Assembly (NCBI GenBank): GCA_031289815.1
Contig: JAITOS010000113.1
Span: 1 to 25,349 of the forward strand
Direction: 5' to 3'
Source: Peptococcaceae bacterium
GTDB lineage: Bacteria > Bacillota > Desulfitobacteriia > Desulfitobacteriales > Desulfitobacteriaceae
DNA: 25,349 nucleotides
Below the pieces are notes generated by a model. It did not search any database, was not told the origin of the DNA, and was given only the letters and a program-made list of their open reading frames with translations. Both the position numbers and the translations under genes were made by a program. Every line of letters begins with the position of its first letter. The stretch's first letter is position 1. This document shows positions 1-6,909 of this stretch, piece by piece.

Positions 1-750
1 GGCTTGCTCAAGCCTAACTCGGTGATCATCGAGCCTACCAGCGGCAATACCGGCATAGGACTGGCTTCAGTCGCGGCTTCCCGCGGCTACAAGATTATCC
101 TGACGATGCCGGAGACCATGAGCATTGAGCGGCGCAATCTGCTCAAAGCCTATGGCGCGCAGTTAGTGCTGACGGAAGGCGCTAAAGGCATGAAAGGCGC
201 GATTGCCAGAGCGGAAGAGCTGGCGGCGGAGACGCCCAACAGCTTCATTCCCAGCCAGTTCACCAATAACGCCAATCCCGCGGTTCACAAAGCGACGACC
301 GGACCGGAAATCTGGAAGGATACCGAAGGCAAGGTAGACATTCTCATTGGCGGTATCGGTACGGGCGGTACCGTGACCGGCGCGGGCGAATATCTCAAAG
401 AAAAAAATCCCAAGATCAAAGTTGTCGCGGTGGAACCGGCCGCTTCTCCGGTTCTCTCGACGGGTACAGCCGGCCCGCATAAAATCCAGGGGATCGGCGC
501 CGGCTTCGTGCCGGAGGTACTCAATACGAAGATTTACGACGAAGTGATCACCGTGAGCAATGAGGACGCCTTTGAAACCGGGCGCGCTATCGGCCTTAAA
601 GAAGGGGTTCTGGTGGGGATCTCTTCCGGCGCGGCGGTTTGGGCGGCCATACAGGTTGCCAAGCGTCCTGAAAACGCGGGAAAAGTGATCGTCGCCGTAT
701 TGCCGGATACGGGAGAACGGTATCTGTCAACGCCGATGTTTGCGGATTGA
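1..750 (+). CDS. cysK: Cysteine synthase (O-acetylserine sulfhydrylase), 5'-truncated by the window edge
   Basis: Makes L-cysteine from O-acetylserine and sulfide using PLP in the cytoplasm. The open frame runs from base 1 without a start, so the first ~55-60 residues, including the PLP lysine, lie outside. About 249 residues are visible. The substrate/PLP loop TSGNTG is at visible residues 13-18, the PLP-phosphate loop GTGGT at about 120-124, and the SSG motif that holds the PLP ring nitrogen near 208-210. The C-terminus is complete, ending with TGA at 748-750. It could in principle be a cysteine synthase paralogue such as CysM, but motif spacing and the plain C-terminus fit CysK. The next gene is an Rrf2 regulator. 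In Bacillus, the Rrf2 protein CymR works in a complex with CysK, so this neighbourhood may be functional, though that is inference here. Confidence 0.93.
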   Translation, partial: GLLKPNSVIIEPTSGNTGIGLASVAASRGYKIILTMPETMSIERRNLLKAYGAQLVLTEGAKGMKGAIARAEELAAETPNSFIPSQFTNNANPAVHKATTGPEIWKDTEGKVDILIGGIGTGGTVTGAGEYLKEKNPKIKVVAVEPAASPVLSTGTAGPHKIQGIGAGFVPEVLNTKIYDEVITVSNEDAFETGRAIGLKEGVLVGISSGAAVWAAIQVAKRPENAGKVIVAVLPDTGERYLSTPMFAD

Positions 751-1029
751 CCTGATCATTGGGACGACAGGGATCACGGGCGGCGGGCGCTGATTGCAGG
801 GAGCGCCGTGAAGCGGTGTGGTTCCTGTTTTCTCTGCAAGCTGGCCTGATACATAGAAAAAGGTATGTTTTCTTTGGCAAATCAGGATATAATACTTATA
901 GCGGCATAGATATCGTTGTCCGTTGACCGGCAGAGGGGAAAAGAAATCGCGGTTATCCTTGAAAAGCATAGTAAATCTATGTTAAAATTGGATATAGAAT
1001 GATCCTAAGGCAGGTGAGGGGACAAAACA
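751..1029 (+). promoter_or_regulatory. Intergenic region with rrf2 promoter area and dyad CATAG-N5-CTATG
   Basis: Between cysK and the Rrf2 gene. A TATAAT at 888-893 has no good -35 box. Closer to the gene, an AT-rich stretch contains TTGAAA (959-964) and TATAGAAT (993-1000), but spacing is not ideal, so no promoter is firmly assigned. A perfect inverted repeat CATAG / CTATG with a 5-base spacer lies at 967-981, 49 bases before the start codon. It is a reasonable candidate operator for autoregulation by the Rrf2 protein. A GAGGGG ribosome site (1016-1021) precedes the ATG. Confidence 0.4.
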
Positions 1030-1467
1030 ATGAAGATTTCAACTAAAGGAAGATATTCGGTCCGTATGCTCCTGGATCTGGCGGAACATAAGGATGATGG
1101 ATTTGTCGCTTTGCGAGATGTCGCGGAACGTCAGGGAATCTCCAAAAAATATCTGGAACAGATCGTTACCTTGCTCAATCGTTCAGATATTTTGCGAACC
1201 AACCGCGGCAATCAGGGCGGTTATATGTTGGCGCGCTTGCCGCGTCAGTATACGGTAGGCGAGATCCTCAGAATTACGGAAGGCAGTTTGATCCCGGTAT
1301 CGTGTCTAGAGGACCATCCGAACCGATGTGAGCGCAGCGGTTTCTGTAAGACCCTGTCGATTTGGCAGGGTTTGGGGAAGGTGATCGCGGACTATCTGGA
1401 CAATATCACCTTGCAGGATATTCTGGACAATTATATGAGCGCCGGCGCGGATGACTATTGCATTTGA
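1030..1467 (+). CDS. Rrf2 family transcriptional regulator (IscR-like cysteines)
   Basis: A 145-residue Rrf2 protein. The N-terminus KISTKGRYSVRMLLDLA is the family hallmark, followed by a winged helix-turn-helix (about 28-60) ending in a TNRGNQGGYMLAR wing. Three clustered cysteines, C92, C100 and C106, lie where IscR-type members bind a [2Fe-2S] cluster; a fourth, C144, is at the C-terminus. Spacing is C-x7-C-x5-C, so cluster binding is plausible but not proven. CymR, the cysteine-metabolism Rrf2 regulator of Bacillus, lacks these cysteines. The protein could therefore sense Fe-S status, cysteine supply or redox. The start ATG has GAGGGG upstream. The gene is followed by its own intrinsic terminator, and a nifU-like scaffold gene lies 4.4 kb downstream. 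Confidence 0.92.
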   Translation: MKISTKGRYSVRMLLDLAEHKDDGFVALRDVAERQGISKKYLEQIVTLLNRSDILRTNRGNQGGYMLARLPRQYTVGEILRITEGSLIPVSCLEDHPNRCERSGFCKTLSIWQGLGKVIADYLDNITLQDILDNYMSAGADDYCI

Positions 1468-1480
1468 GAATCCAGACGGG

Positions 1481-1515
1481 CAAGCTCGGCTGCAAAGGCC
1501 GGGCTTGTTTTGTTA
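1481..1515 (+). terminator. Intrinsic terminator after the rrf2 gene
   Basis: A 10-bp stem (1481-1490 with 1498-1507, one T-G wobble), 7-base loop TGCAAAG, then TTTTGTTA. It starts 13 bases after the Rrf2 stop codon. Confidence 0.85.
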
Positions 1516-1640
1516 TTCGTGGTTATTGCAAGATCCTTTGGGGCGAGGAATCGAGGACGGCGTTTTTTGTCTTCCTGAGAGGAAGAGGGTAAAGTAGGGC
1601 CGTGGAGGGCCTAGGCCCGCAAAAAAGTAAAAAACTGGAT

Positions 1641-1657
1641 TTATCACCTGGTGATAA
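1641..1657. promoter_or_regulatory. 17-bp palindrome TTATCACCTGGTGATAA, copy 1 (candidate operator)
   Basis: Perfect 8-bp arms around one central base, 49 bases upstream of the AbgA-like amidohydrolase start. The same palindrome with the central base complemented recurs at 10757-10773. I do not recognise a regulator for it. The half-sites resemble Fur hexamers but point the opposite way. No convincing promoter was seen around it, although the right arm includes GATAAT. Confidence 0.6.
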
Positions 1658-1706
1658 TTTTTAACGCCACAAAAAAATATAAGAAGAGGAAGGGAGTCGT
1701 CTGCAT

Positions 1707-2969
1707 ATGGATGTGATCGGCTTGCGACGGGAATTTCACCAGTATCCGGAGCTGGCTTTCAGAGAATTCCGCACTGCCGGACGGGTGGTGGAACTCTTGC
1801 AATCTCTGGGCTACGAGGTTCTCTGCGGGGAGGCGGCGATGGAACCTTCCGTGCGCAAAAGTTTACCGGCGGCGGAAGAAATGGAAGCGGCTTACCAAAG
1901 CGCTTTGGCGGCGGGCGCGAATCCGGCGGTCTTGGAAAAAATGCGCGGGGGATTGACGGCGGTCGTGGCCAGCTTGCGCGGTAAAGAGCCGGGGCCGGTC
2001 GTCGCCTTCCGCTTTGATATGGACGCCTTGCCGGTGCGGGAGAGCGAGGATCCGGAGCATCCGCCGCTGGCGCAGGGGTTTCGCTCGCAATGGGAAGGGA
2101 AAATGCACGCCTGTGGGCACGACGGGCATACGGCGATCGGTCTGGCTTTGGCGCGGGAAATGGCGACCGGCGATTTTGCCGGAACCCTGAAACTGATCTT
2201 TCAACCCGCGGAAGAAGGGGTGTGCGGCGGCGCTTTGTCCATCGTCCACAAGGGACTTGTCGATGACGTGGATTACATCTTTTGCCTGCATTTGATGGCG
2301 AATATGGAGCTGGGCGAAGTCTATGCCGCGACCCGCTATCTGGCGTCCTCCAAGATCGAAGTGGAATTTTTCGGGACGCCGGCCCACGCGGGCGGAGCCC
2401 CGGAAAAAGGGCGGAACGCTTTGCTGGGAGCGGCGACAGCCTTGCTGAATATCCACGCCATCCCGCCGTATCCCGGTCAGGAGGTGCGGATCAATGTGGG
2501 GGTGATCCAAGGGGGGACGGCGGCCAATATCATCCCGGACTATGCGAAGCTGATTCTGGAAACGCGGGCAAAATCAGGAGAAGTCAACAGCGAACTGTTT
2601 CAGCGGGTAGAACGCGTCGTGCAGGGCAGCGCGCAGATACACGGACTTCAGTATCAGCTGAAGCTCATGGGGGAGGCGGCGACCTGTGAGGCGGATCCGC
2701 CGTTGGTGGCGCTCGTCATGGAAGAAGCGCGGCAGGCGGGCTTCAGCCGGATCCACGAGCGCTATGACGCTTCCGTGAGTGAAGACGGGCCGTATTTGAT
2801 TCAGCGCGTGCAACAGCGCGGCGGTCAGGGAACCTTTATGTCCGTAGGAACCGGAACGACGGAAGCCCACCATACGACGCGCTTTGATATCCGCGAAGAG
2901 TCGCTGCCGTTGACGGTGGGCCTTCTCAGCCGGATGGCGCGCAGAATACTAAAGCCGGAAGCGCCATAA
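1707..2969 (+). CDS. AbgA-like M20 metallo-amidohydrolase
   Basis: A 420-residue M20D peptidase/amidohydrolase. Metal and catalytic positions are visible: FRFDMDALP (101-109), HACGHDGHTAIG with C136 and H138 (134-144), QPAEEG with E169/E170, H195, and EAHHTTRF with H388/H389 near the end. The lid domain carries GTPAHAGGAPEKGRNAL (223-239). The insert between the N-terminal segment and the FRFDMD motif, and the motifs HALGLALA-type and GVIQGGTAANIIP, match AbgA, the subunit of p-aminobenzoyl-glutamate hydrolase, better than hippurate or indole-acetyl-amino-acid hydrolases. No abgB partner or transporter is adjacent, so substrate is uncertain: aminoacylated aromatic compounds or folate breakdown products are the best guesses. 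Start ATG follows AGGAAGGGAG. Upstream is the 17-bp palindrome. The stop codon lies in a 10-bp tandem duplication. Confidence 0.88.
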   Translation: MDVIGLRREFHQYPELAFREFRTAGRVVELLQSLGYEVLCGEAAMEPSVRKSLPAAEEMEAAYQSALAAGANPAVLEKMRGGLTAVVASLRGKEPGPVVAFRFDMDALPVRESEDPEHPPLAQGFRSQWEGKMHACGHDGHTAIGLALAREMATGDFAGTLKLIFQPAEEGVCGGALSIVHKGLVDDVDYIFCLHLMANMELGEVYAATRYLASSKIEVEFFGTPAHAGGAPEKGRNALLGAATALLNIHAIPPYPGQEVRINVGVIQGGTAANIIPDYAKLILETRAKSGEVNSELFQRVERVVQGSAQIHGLQYQLKLMGEAATCEADPPLVALVMEEARQAGFSRIHERYDASVSEDGPYLIQRVQQRGGQGTFMSVGTGTTEAHHTTRFDIREESLPLTVGLLSRMARRILKPEAP

Positions 2970-2982
2970 GTCGCCATAAGTC
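2963..2982. repeat. 10-bp tandem duplication GCCATAAGTC x2 over a stop codon
   Basis: Two exact, adjacent copies. The first contains the TAA stop of the amidohydrolase gene (2967-2969); the second starts immediately after. Confidence 0.9.
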
Positions 2983-3026
2983 AGTTTCACAAATCAACAG
3001 AAGGAACTTTTATTTTTTGGGGAGTA

Positions 3027-3035
3027 TGATATAAT
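3027..3035 (+). promoter_or_regulatory. Extended -10 promoter of serC
   Basis: TGATATAAT: consensus TATAAT at 3030-3035 with the TGn extension at 3027-3029. There is no good -35 (CTTTTA at 3007-3012), which is normal for extended -10 promoters. The serC start is 34 bases downstream. Confidence 0.65.
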
Positions 3036-3068
3036 TTAAAAGGTTTATCCTAAAAATGAAAGGACAAA

Positions 3069-4160
3069 ATGCAGATGGAAAGAGTATTTAATTTTAACCC
3101 CGGACCGGCGACCTTGCCGCTGGAAGTATTGATGGAAGTACAGAGTGAATTGCTCGATTTTCATGGGAGCGGCATGTCCGTCATGGAAATCAGCCATCGT
3201 TCCAAAGATTTTGAGGCGATCATCGGTGAAGCCGAAAGCTCGATGAAAGAGTTGATCGGCGGCGCGGATGATTACCGGGTGCTATTTCTCGGCGGCGGCG
3301 CCAGCACGCAATTTGCCGCCGTGCCGCTGAATCTGGTTCCTGCCGGACGGGAAGCCGACTACATACTCACGGGAAGCTTTGCGGAAAAGGCCTATGAGGA
3401 AGCGGCAAAATTGGTGAAAGCGAATATCGCGGCCAACACGAAGGCGGATCGTCATAACCGGATTCCGAAAGCGGCTGAGCTTCAATTGAGCGCCAACCCG
3501 GTGTATGTTCATCTCTGCTCGAACAACACGATCTGCGGTACCCAATGGCAGTCTTTCCCCGAACTCAAGGGGATTCCCCTGGTGGCCGATATGTCCAGCG
3601 ATATCTTTTCCCGCGGCTTCGATATTCAAAAATTTTCCCTGATTTATGCCGGAGCGCAGAAAAACCTTGGGCCTTCCGGGGTGACGCTGGTGATCATCCG
3701 CAAAGAACTGCTGGAGCAGGTCAACAAGAATATTCCGACCATGCTGCGCTACGATATTCACGCCAAAAATGATTCGATGTATAATACTCCGCCCTGTTTT
3801 TCGATTTACATCGTGAATCTCATCCTGCGCTGGCTGAAAAACAATGGCGGCTTACCGGCGATGGAGAAGCGGAACCGGGAGAAAGCGGCGTTGATTTATG
3901 ACGCGATAGACGGAAGCGGCGGTTTCTATAAAGGACATGCCTTGCTAGAAGATCGTTCTCTGATGAATGTGACCTACCGTTTGCCGAGTGAAGATCTGGA
4001 AAAAGCCTTTGTGGCGGAAGCCAAGCAACAAGCGCTGATCGGGCTGAACGGCCATCGCTCGGTAGGCGGGATCCGCGCCTCGATCTACAACGCCATGACG
4101 CTGGAAGGCTGCAAGGCGTTAGCCGAATTCATGAAAGAGTTCCAGAGTAAAAACGGCTAA
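3069..4160 (+). CDS. serC: Phosphoserine aminotransferase
   Basis: Converts 3-phosphohydroxypyruvate and glutamate to phosphoserine and 2-oxoglutarate, the second step of serine synthesis, which also feeds O-acetylserine for CysK. It is a 363-residue class V aminotransferase, the usual SerC length. Visible features are NFNPGPATLP at the N-terminus, GGGASTQFAAVP (75-86), the PLP aspartate in VADMSSD (172-178), and the PLP lysine K198 in YAGAQKNLGPSG. Near the end, GLNGHRSVGGIRASIYNA holds the substrate-binding arginines. An AAAGGA site precedes ATG; ATG at 3075 is a possible alternative start. It appears monocistronic, with its own promoter and terminators. Vitamin B6 synthesis is a known second role of SerC in some bacteria. 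Confidence 0.97.
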   Translation: MQMERVFNFNPGPATLPLEVLMEVQSELLDFHGSGMSVMEISHRSKDFEAIIGEAESSMKELIGGADDYRVLFLGGGASTQFAAVPLNLVPAGREADYILTGSFAEKAYEEAAKLVKANIAANTKADRHNRIPKAAELQLSANPVYVHLCSNNTICGTQWQSFPELKGIPLVADMSSDIFSRGFDIQKFSLIYAGAQKNLGPSGVTLVIIRKELLEQVNKNIPTMLRYDIHAKNDSMYNTPPCFSIYIVNLILRWLKNNGGLPAMEKRNREKAALIYDAIDGSGGFYKGHALLEDRSLMNVTYRLPSEDLEKAFVAEAKQQALIGLNGHRSVGGIRASIYNAMTLEGCKALAEFMKEFQSKNG

Positions 4161-4181
4161 AAGGGCCGGATACAGAAAAAA

Positions 4182-4230
4182 GGGGTTGTCTCGTTATGAT
4201 GTTGCCATCATTTTGAGACAGACCTTCTTT
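4182..4230 (+). terminator. Hairpin after serC
   Basis: Nested arms TGTCTC (4187-4192) / GAGACA (4215-4220) and ATGATG (4196-4201) / CATCAT (4206-4211), followed by CCTTCTTT. It is most likely the serC terminator. The GGGGTTGTCTC end resembles termini of some insertion-sequence remnants, but no transposase is present. Confidence 0.55.
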
Positions 4231-4237
4231 AACCTCC

Positions 4238-4284
4238 AAGAAAACAGGAGTTCACAAAGCGTATACGTGAACTCCTGTTTTCTT
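4238..4284. terminator. Two-way terminator between serC and ytxH
   Basis: Perfect 18-bp stem (4238-4255 with 4267-4284) and an 11-base loop. Each arm has an A4/T4 tract at its base, so RNA from either strand ends in a U-rich stem side. It sits between the convergent serC (+) and DUF948-ytxH (-) units. Confidence 0.85.
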
Positions 4285-4352
4285 CCTGGAGCGCTTGGCT
4301 CCCGTGATCCTATTTAAGGTTGATGCTGTAAGGGATGTGCGCGTTGCTGCCG

Positions 4353-4652
4353 TCAGACGTCAAGGGCTTCTTCCGCCGCGTCGTCGCCGACTTTACAGGA
4401 TTTATTCCTTTTGTGCTTGAGGTCGTGCTTCAGATCGGAGAGCGTATCGCGGATGTCGGAGAGGACGCCCTTCCCTTCCTCCAATAAATCGAGGTTTCCC
4501 CAGGTTTCTTTGGCTTTGACGGAGATATCCTGCCGCAATTCCTTTCCCGATTTCGGAGCCACCATGACGCCGACCAAAGCGCCTACAGCGCCGCCTAACA
4601 AAGCGGCCAGAATAATGGAGCCGGAGCATACTTCACGTGGTTCGTTACTCAT
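4353..4652 (-). CDS. YtxH domain small membrane protein
   Basis: A 99-residue protein with an N-terminal hydrophobic segment rich in Gly/Ala (about residues 11-32) ending in APKSGKELRQDI, the YtxH-domain signature, then a charged helical region. YtxH proteins are small envelope-associated proteins of Bacillota, often linked to stress or envelope maintenance; no precise function is known. The start ATG (complement 4650-4652) is preceded by AGGAGG. It overlaps the end of the upstream DUF948 gene by 8 bases, so the two are translated together. The C-terminal half is rich in Lys/His/Asp and probably cytoplasmic. Confidence 0.82.
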   Translation of the reverse strand: MSNEPREVCSGSIILAALLGGAVGALVGVMVAPKSGKELRQDISVKAKETWGNLDLLEEGKGVLSDIRDTLSDLKHDLKHKRNKSCKVGDDAAEEALDV

Positions 4653-4989
4653 TGTTTTTCCTCCTGTTAAGTAGTTTTTTGATGAGTTGCAGTCCCCTGC
4701 GGACGATGATGAGCGTCTCGGCGGCGTCCGTAAGCTGCGCGTTTTTAAGATATTGTATTCCTTCCGCCGTTTGCTGGATACCCTCGGTAATGGAACTGAC
4801 CGCGGTATTGGTGTTGGCGGTGATATCTTGCAGATTAGCTAAGACCGGAGGCAGGTTTTGATTTAAGGTATCGGCTAAAATCGTCGTCTGCCGCAAAAGT
4901 TTGTTCAGTCTGCATGAGGAGTAGATGAGAAAAACGGCTACAGCTACGATGGCAATGGCGATAAAAACCATACAGACGTCGAAAACCAT
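4645..4989 (-). CDS. DUF948 (YtxG-like) membrane protein
   Basis: About 114 residues from the ATG at complement 4987-4989, chosen because AAAGGAGG lies just upstream; an in-frame start further upstream (5028) has no ribosome site. One transmembrane helix at the N-terminus (about 5-25, VCMVFIAIAIVAVAVFLIY), followed by a long amphipathic, coiled-coil-like region with Thr/Asn/Gln-rich heptads (TLNQNLPPVLANLQDITANT), as in DUF948 proteins. DUF948 and YtxH genes are commonly paired in Bacillota; here they overlap. Role unknown, probably envelope-associated. Confidence 0.75.
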   Translation of the reverse strand: MVFDVCMVFIAIAIVAVAVFLIYSSCRLNKLLRQTTILADTLNQNLPPVLANLQDITANTNTAVSSITEGIQQTAEGIQYLKNAQLTDAAETLIIVRRGLQLIKKLLNRRKNNE

Positions 4990-5055
4990 CTCCAACCTCC
5001 TTTGCGTATTGCCAGAAAGCTCTGGCATATAAATTTTTACTTTTTACTTACAACA

Positions 5056-5100
5056 CACTATATAGCAACGCACTATATAGTAACGAATTATATAATGTAA
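5056..5100. repeat. 15-bp tandem repeat, two clear copies and one degenerate
   Basis: CACTATATAGCAACG (5056-5070) and CACTATATAGTAACG (5071-5085), then AATTATATAATGTAA (5086-5100). Each clear copy contains the palindrome CTATATAG. The repeats lie in the divergent gap (4990-5357) between the DUF948 gene and the lipoprotein gene. The rest of that gap holds the lipoprotein promoter and leader hairpin. Confidence 0.8.
5072..5100 (-). promoter_or_regulatory. Possible promoter of the DUF948-ytxH unit
   Basis: Read on the minus strand: TTACAT (complement 5100-5095), 17-base spacer, TATAGT (complement 5077-5072), 83 bases upstream of the DUF948 start. It overlaps the 15-bp tandem repeats, so repeat copy number would change the promoter region. 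Tentative. Confidence 0.35.
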
Positions 5101-5241
5101 ACTTCTACAATGCAGAAATAAATTCCTGCACGAAGAGAAAAGAAATATGATATTTCGCCTGGGAATTTTAGAATAAAGCGTTTGCAAGCGGCATGGCTGA
5201 CAAAAGCGGCGGGGATGGCGGCACTGGAATTTCACTTGGCT

Positions 5242-5270
5242 TTGTATAAGAAAATCAGGTAATATATACA
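5242..5270 (+). promoter_or_regulatory. Candidate promoter of the lipoprotein gene
   Basis: TTGTAT (5242-5247), 17-base spacer, TATACA (5265-5270). A second TATAAT at 5280-5285 lacks a good -35. Confidence 0.5.
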
Positions 5271-5316
5271 CAGATGGTATATAATATAAGTGGCGGATCG
5301 TAGAGGATAGAGCAAA

Positions 5317-5338
5317 AAATCCCGAAGCGGGGATTTTA
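5317..5338 (+). promoter_or_regulatory. Leader hairpin directly before the lipoprotein ribosome site
   Basis: AAAATCCC and GGGATTTT pair as an 8-bp stem around a GAAGCG loop in the 5' leader. It ends only a few bases before the GTGAGGAGTGG ribosome site (5341-5351). It could stabilise the leader or affect initiation. The T tract is too short for a confident terminator. Confidence 0.45.
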
Positions 5339-5357
5339 GGGTGAGGAGTGGTTTTGA

Positions 5358-5738
5358 GTGAAAAAATTAGGGTATGTAATCATAGCGTTTACCGTCATTT
5401 TTGCGGGTCTTACCGGTTGCGGCCAGAAAACGGCGATCACGCCTCCAGGCAATACGGATGTTCCGGAGATTAACGCGCCCTCAGACCCGGATAAGGAAAA
5501 ACCGGCGGAGGAAGAACCGGCGGCAGGCGTTAAAACGAATAGCGGCGTCTATGTCGGGCAGTTGGACAGTAATTCCATTGAAATCGAAGTGAACGGGCAA
5601 TCCCAGGTATTCAGGCTGAACAGCGAACTGAAAGAGAATTTTGAACAACTGGCGATCGAAGAAGGGGAAACGGTAAAGTTTCGCTATGAAATCAATCAAA
5701 ACGGACAATCGGTGATCCGCGAGATAGAGAAATCCTGA
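5358..5738 (+). CDS. Small secreted lipoprotein of unknown function
   Basis: 126 residues. A lipoprotein signal peptide is clear: KK, a hydrophobic stretch, then the lipobox LTGC with the lipid-bearing cysteine at C21. A Pro/Glu-rich spacer follows (about 28-55), with acidic-basic repeats such as KEKPAEEEPAAG. The folded part (about 57-126) begins SGVYVGQLDSNSIEIEVNG and looks like a small beta-barrel domain, similar in style to DUF5666-type domains that occur at the surface of Bacillota. No catalytic motif is visible. GTG is the chosen start, with GAGGAG about 10 bases upstream. The gene appears transcribed alone. Function not recognised. Confidence 0.75.
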   Translation: MKKLGYVIIAFTVIFAGLTGCGQKTAITPPGNTDVPEINAPSDPDKEKPAEEEPAAGVKTNSGVYVGQLDSNSIEIEVNGQSQVFRLNSELKENFEQLAIEEGETVKFRYEINQNGQSVIREIEKS

Positions 5739-5897
5739 GGGCTCTGTCCACATAAAATCCACAAATCCATACGGTATGCTGATTCTGAACCGGGAGCCGG
5801 GTAAAAGGACGGAAATGGCTGGCCGCCTGGAACAGGATGTTTCCCCTGCCGATTCAAGCAAAAGCAGGGAGCAAGGTTCACCGAGGGGATGATTTTG

Positions 5898-6380
5898 TTG
5901 TACTCTGCAAAGGTTATGGAACATTTCTCCAATCCGAGAAACGCGGGAAAAATAAGCCGTCCGGATGGCGAAGGCATCGTGGGCAATATAAAATGCGGCG
6001 ATCAGCTGACGATCTATATCAAGGTGGAAGGGGACAGGCTGAGCGACGTCCGCTTTCTGGTCTTTGGCTGCGCGGCCTCGATTGCCACCAGCAGTATGAC
6101 GACGGAGCTGGTCAAAGGCAAAACGATCGCCGAAGCGATGGCGGTAACGGAGCAGGACGTCATCGACGCCCTGGACGGTTTACCGCCGGTGAAGCATCAT
6201 TGTTCCAATCTGGCCGTCAGCGCTTTGCGTCTGGCGATTCAGGATTATGAGGAAAAGAAAACGAAATCGGCGGTTCAGAGGCTGCAAATGTCTTTGTTGA
6301 AATCGCTGACTTCACTGAAGGATAGAATCGTCACGCATATGATGTACCGTCTGCACGGGCGGGAAGACTCAGAAGAATGA
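5898..6380 (+). CDS. nifU: NifU/IscU-type Fe-S cluster scaffold protein with C-terminal tail
   Basis: Scaffold on which Fe-S clusters are built before transfer to target proteins. I chose the TTG start at 5898: it gives the family-typical MYSxKVMEHFxNPRN beginning and sits 9 bases after GAGGGG (5883-5888), while the ATG at 5889 touches that site. From this start, the three ligand cysteines are C33 (GNIKCGD), C58 (FGCAAS) and C102 (HHCSNLA), with the scaffold aspartate D35. The domain ends near residue 118; a basic helical tail of about 40 residues follows (EEKKTKSAVQRLQMS...), longer than usual. No cysteine desulfurase gene (iscS/nifS) is adjacent, unlike most isc/nif clusters. Next gene, rseC-like, begins 41 bases later, so co-transcription with rseC-like and metH is likely. 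Confidence 0.9.
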   Translation: MYSAKVMEHFSNPRNAGKISRPDGEGIVGNIKCGDQLTIYIKVEGDRLSDVRFLVFGCAASIATSSMTTELVKGKTIAEAMAVTEQDVIDALDGLPPVKHHCSNLAVSALRLAIQDYEEKKTKSAVQRLQMSLLKSLTSLKDRIVTHMMYRLHGREDSEE

Positions 6381-6421
6381 GGCGGGCGTATCTTTGGTGA
6401 GACGGAAGGGAGGTTTCGTTG

Positions 6422-6850
6422 ATGAAAAAGAGGGAAACCGAGGGAATCGTGCTGGAAGTCAGGGGAAACAACGCTCTGGTCAGGCCGACCAATCATACGG
6501 GCTGTGATTCCAGCTATTGCTGTCAGGGCGCCGGCGTCAAGAAAGTGGATGTGGAAATGGTCAACCGGATCCAAGCGAGAGCGGGCGATAAGGTGGTTTT
6601 TGAAGCGAAGGAAGGGCATATGCTGATCGCCGCCTTTATCGTCTACATCTTGCCCCTGGCGCTGACCTTCGGCGGCGCGGCCGGAGGCTACCAGCTGTCG
6701 GCGTGGGTGAGGATGAACGCCGTCTCCCTGGCGGTTGGCGGCGGGATTTTGTGCTTTGCGCTCTCCGTGCTGATCATTAAAACGACGAATAACTTTGCCG
6801 CTCAGAATACGAGCTTGAAGCCGGTCATCATCAGAAAGAGTGCAGGGTGA
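6422..6850 (+). CDS. RseC/SoxR-reducing-system family membrane protein
   Basis: 142 residues from ATG 6422, with GAAGGGAGG 8 bases upstream. The cytoplasmic N-terminal part is a small beta domain (EGIVLEVRGNNALVRP) followed by a cysteine cluster C28, C33, C34 (TGCDSSYCCQG). Two transmembrane helices follow (about 67-90 and 98-118). This is the RseC layout. RseC proteins are tied to Rnf-type electron transport and to reducing the SoxR Fe-S cluster in proteobacteria; in Bacillota, their partner is often unknown. The gene sits between an Fe-S scaffold gene and metH, which suggests redox/Fe-S upkeep rather than a SoxR link, but that is inference. Confidence 0.83.
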   Translation: MKKRETEGIVLEVRGNNALVRPTNHTGCDSSYCCQGAGVKKVDVEMVNRIQARAGDKVVFEAKEGHMLIAAFIVYILPLALTFGGAAGGYQLSAWVRMNAVSLAVGGGILCFALSVLIIKTTNNFAAQNTSLKPVIIRKSAG

Positions 6851-6909
6851 AGTCTGGCGGTTTAGATCAGGGGACAGAGAACAAAATGAAAGAGCGGAGA
6901 GAGAAACGG

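Noticed and set aside
1641..1657. Fur box
   Set aside because: The half-sites ATTATCA and TGATAAT point outward, not as in the Fur 7-1-7 order, and no iron genes are nearby.
1863..2510. Long minus-strand open frame inside the amidohydrolase gene
   Set aside because: Shadow of a GC-biased coding region; composition rich in Arg/His/Gln and no independent start signals.
4182..4230. Insertion-sequence remnant
   Set aside because: GGGGTTGTCTC resembles some IS ends, but there is no transposase fragment or second end; a terminator is sufficient.
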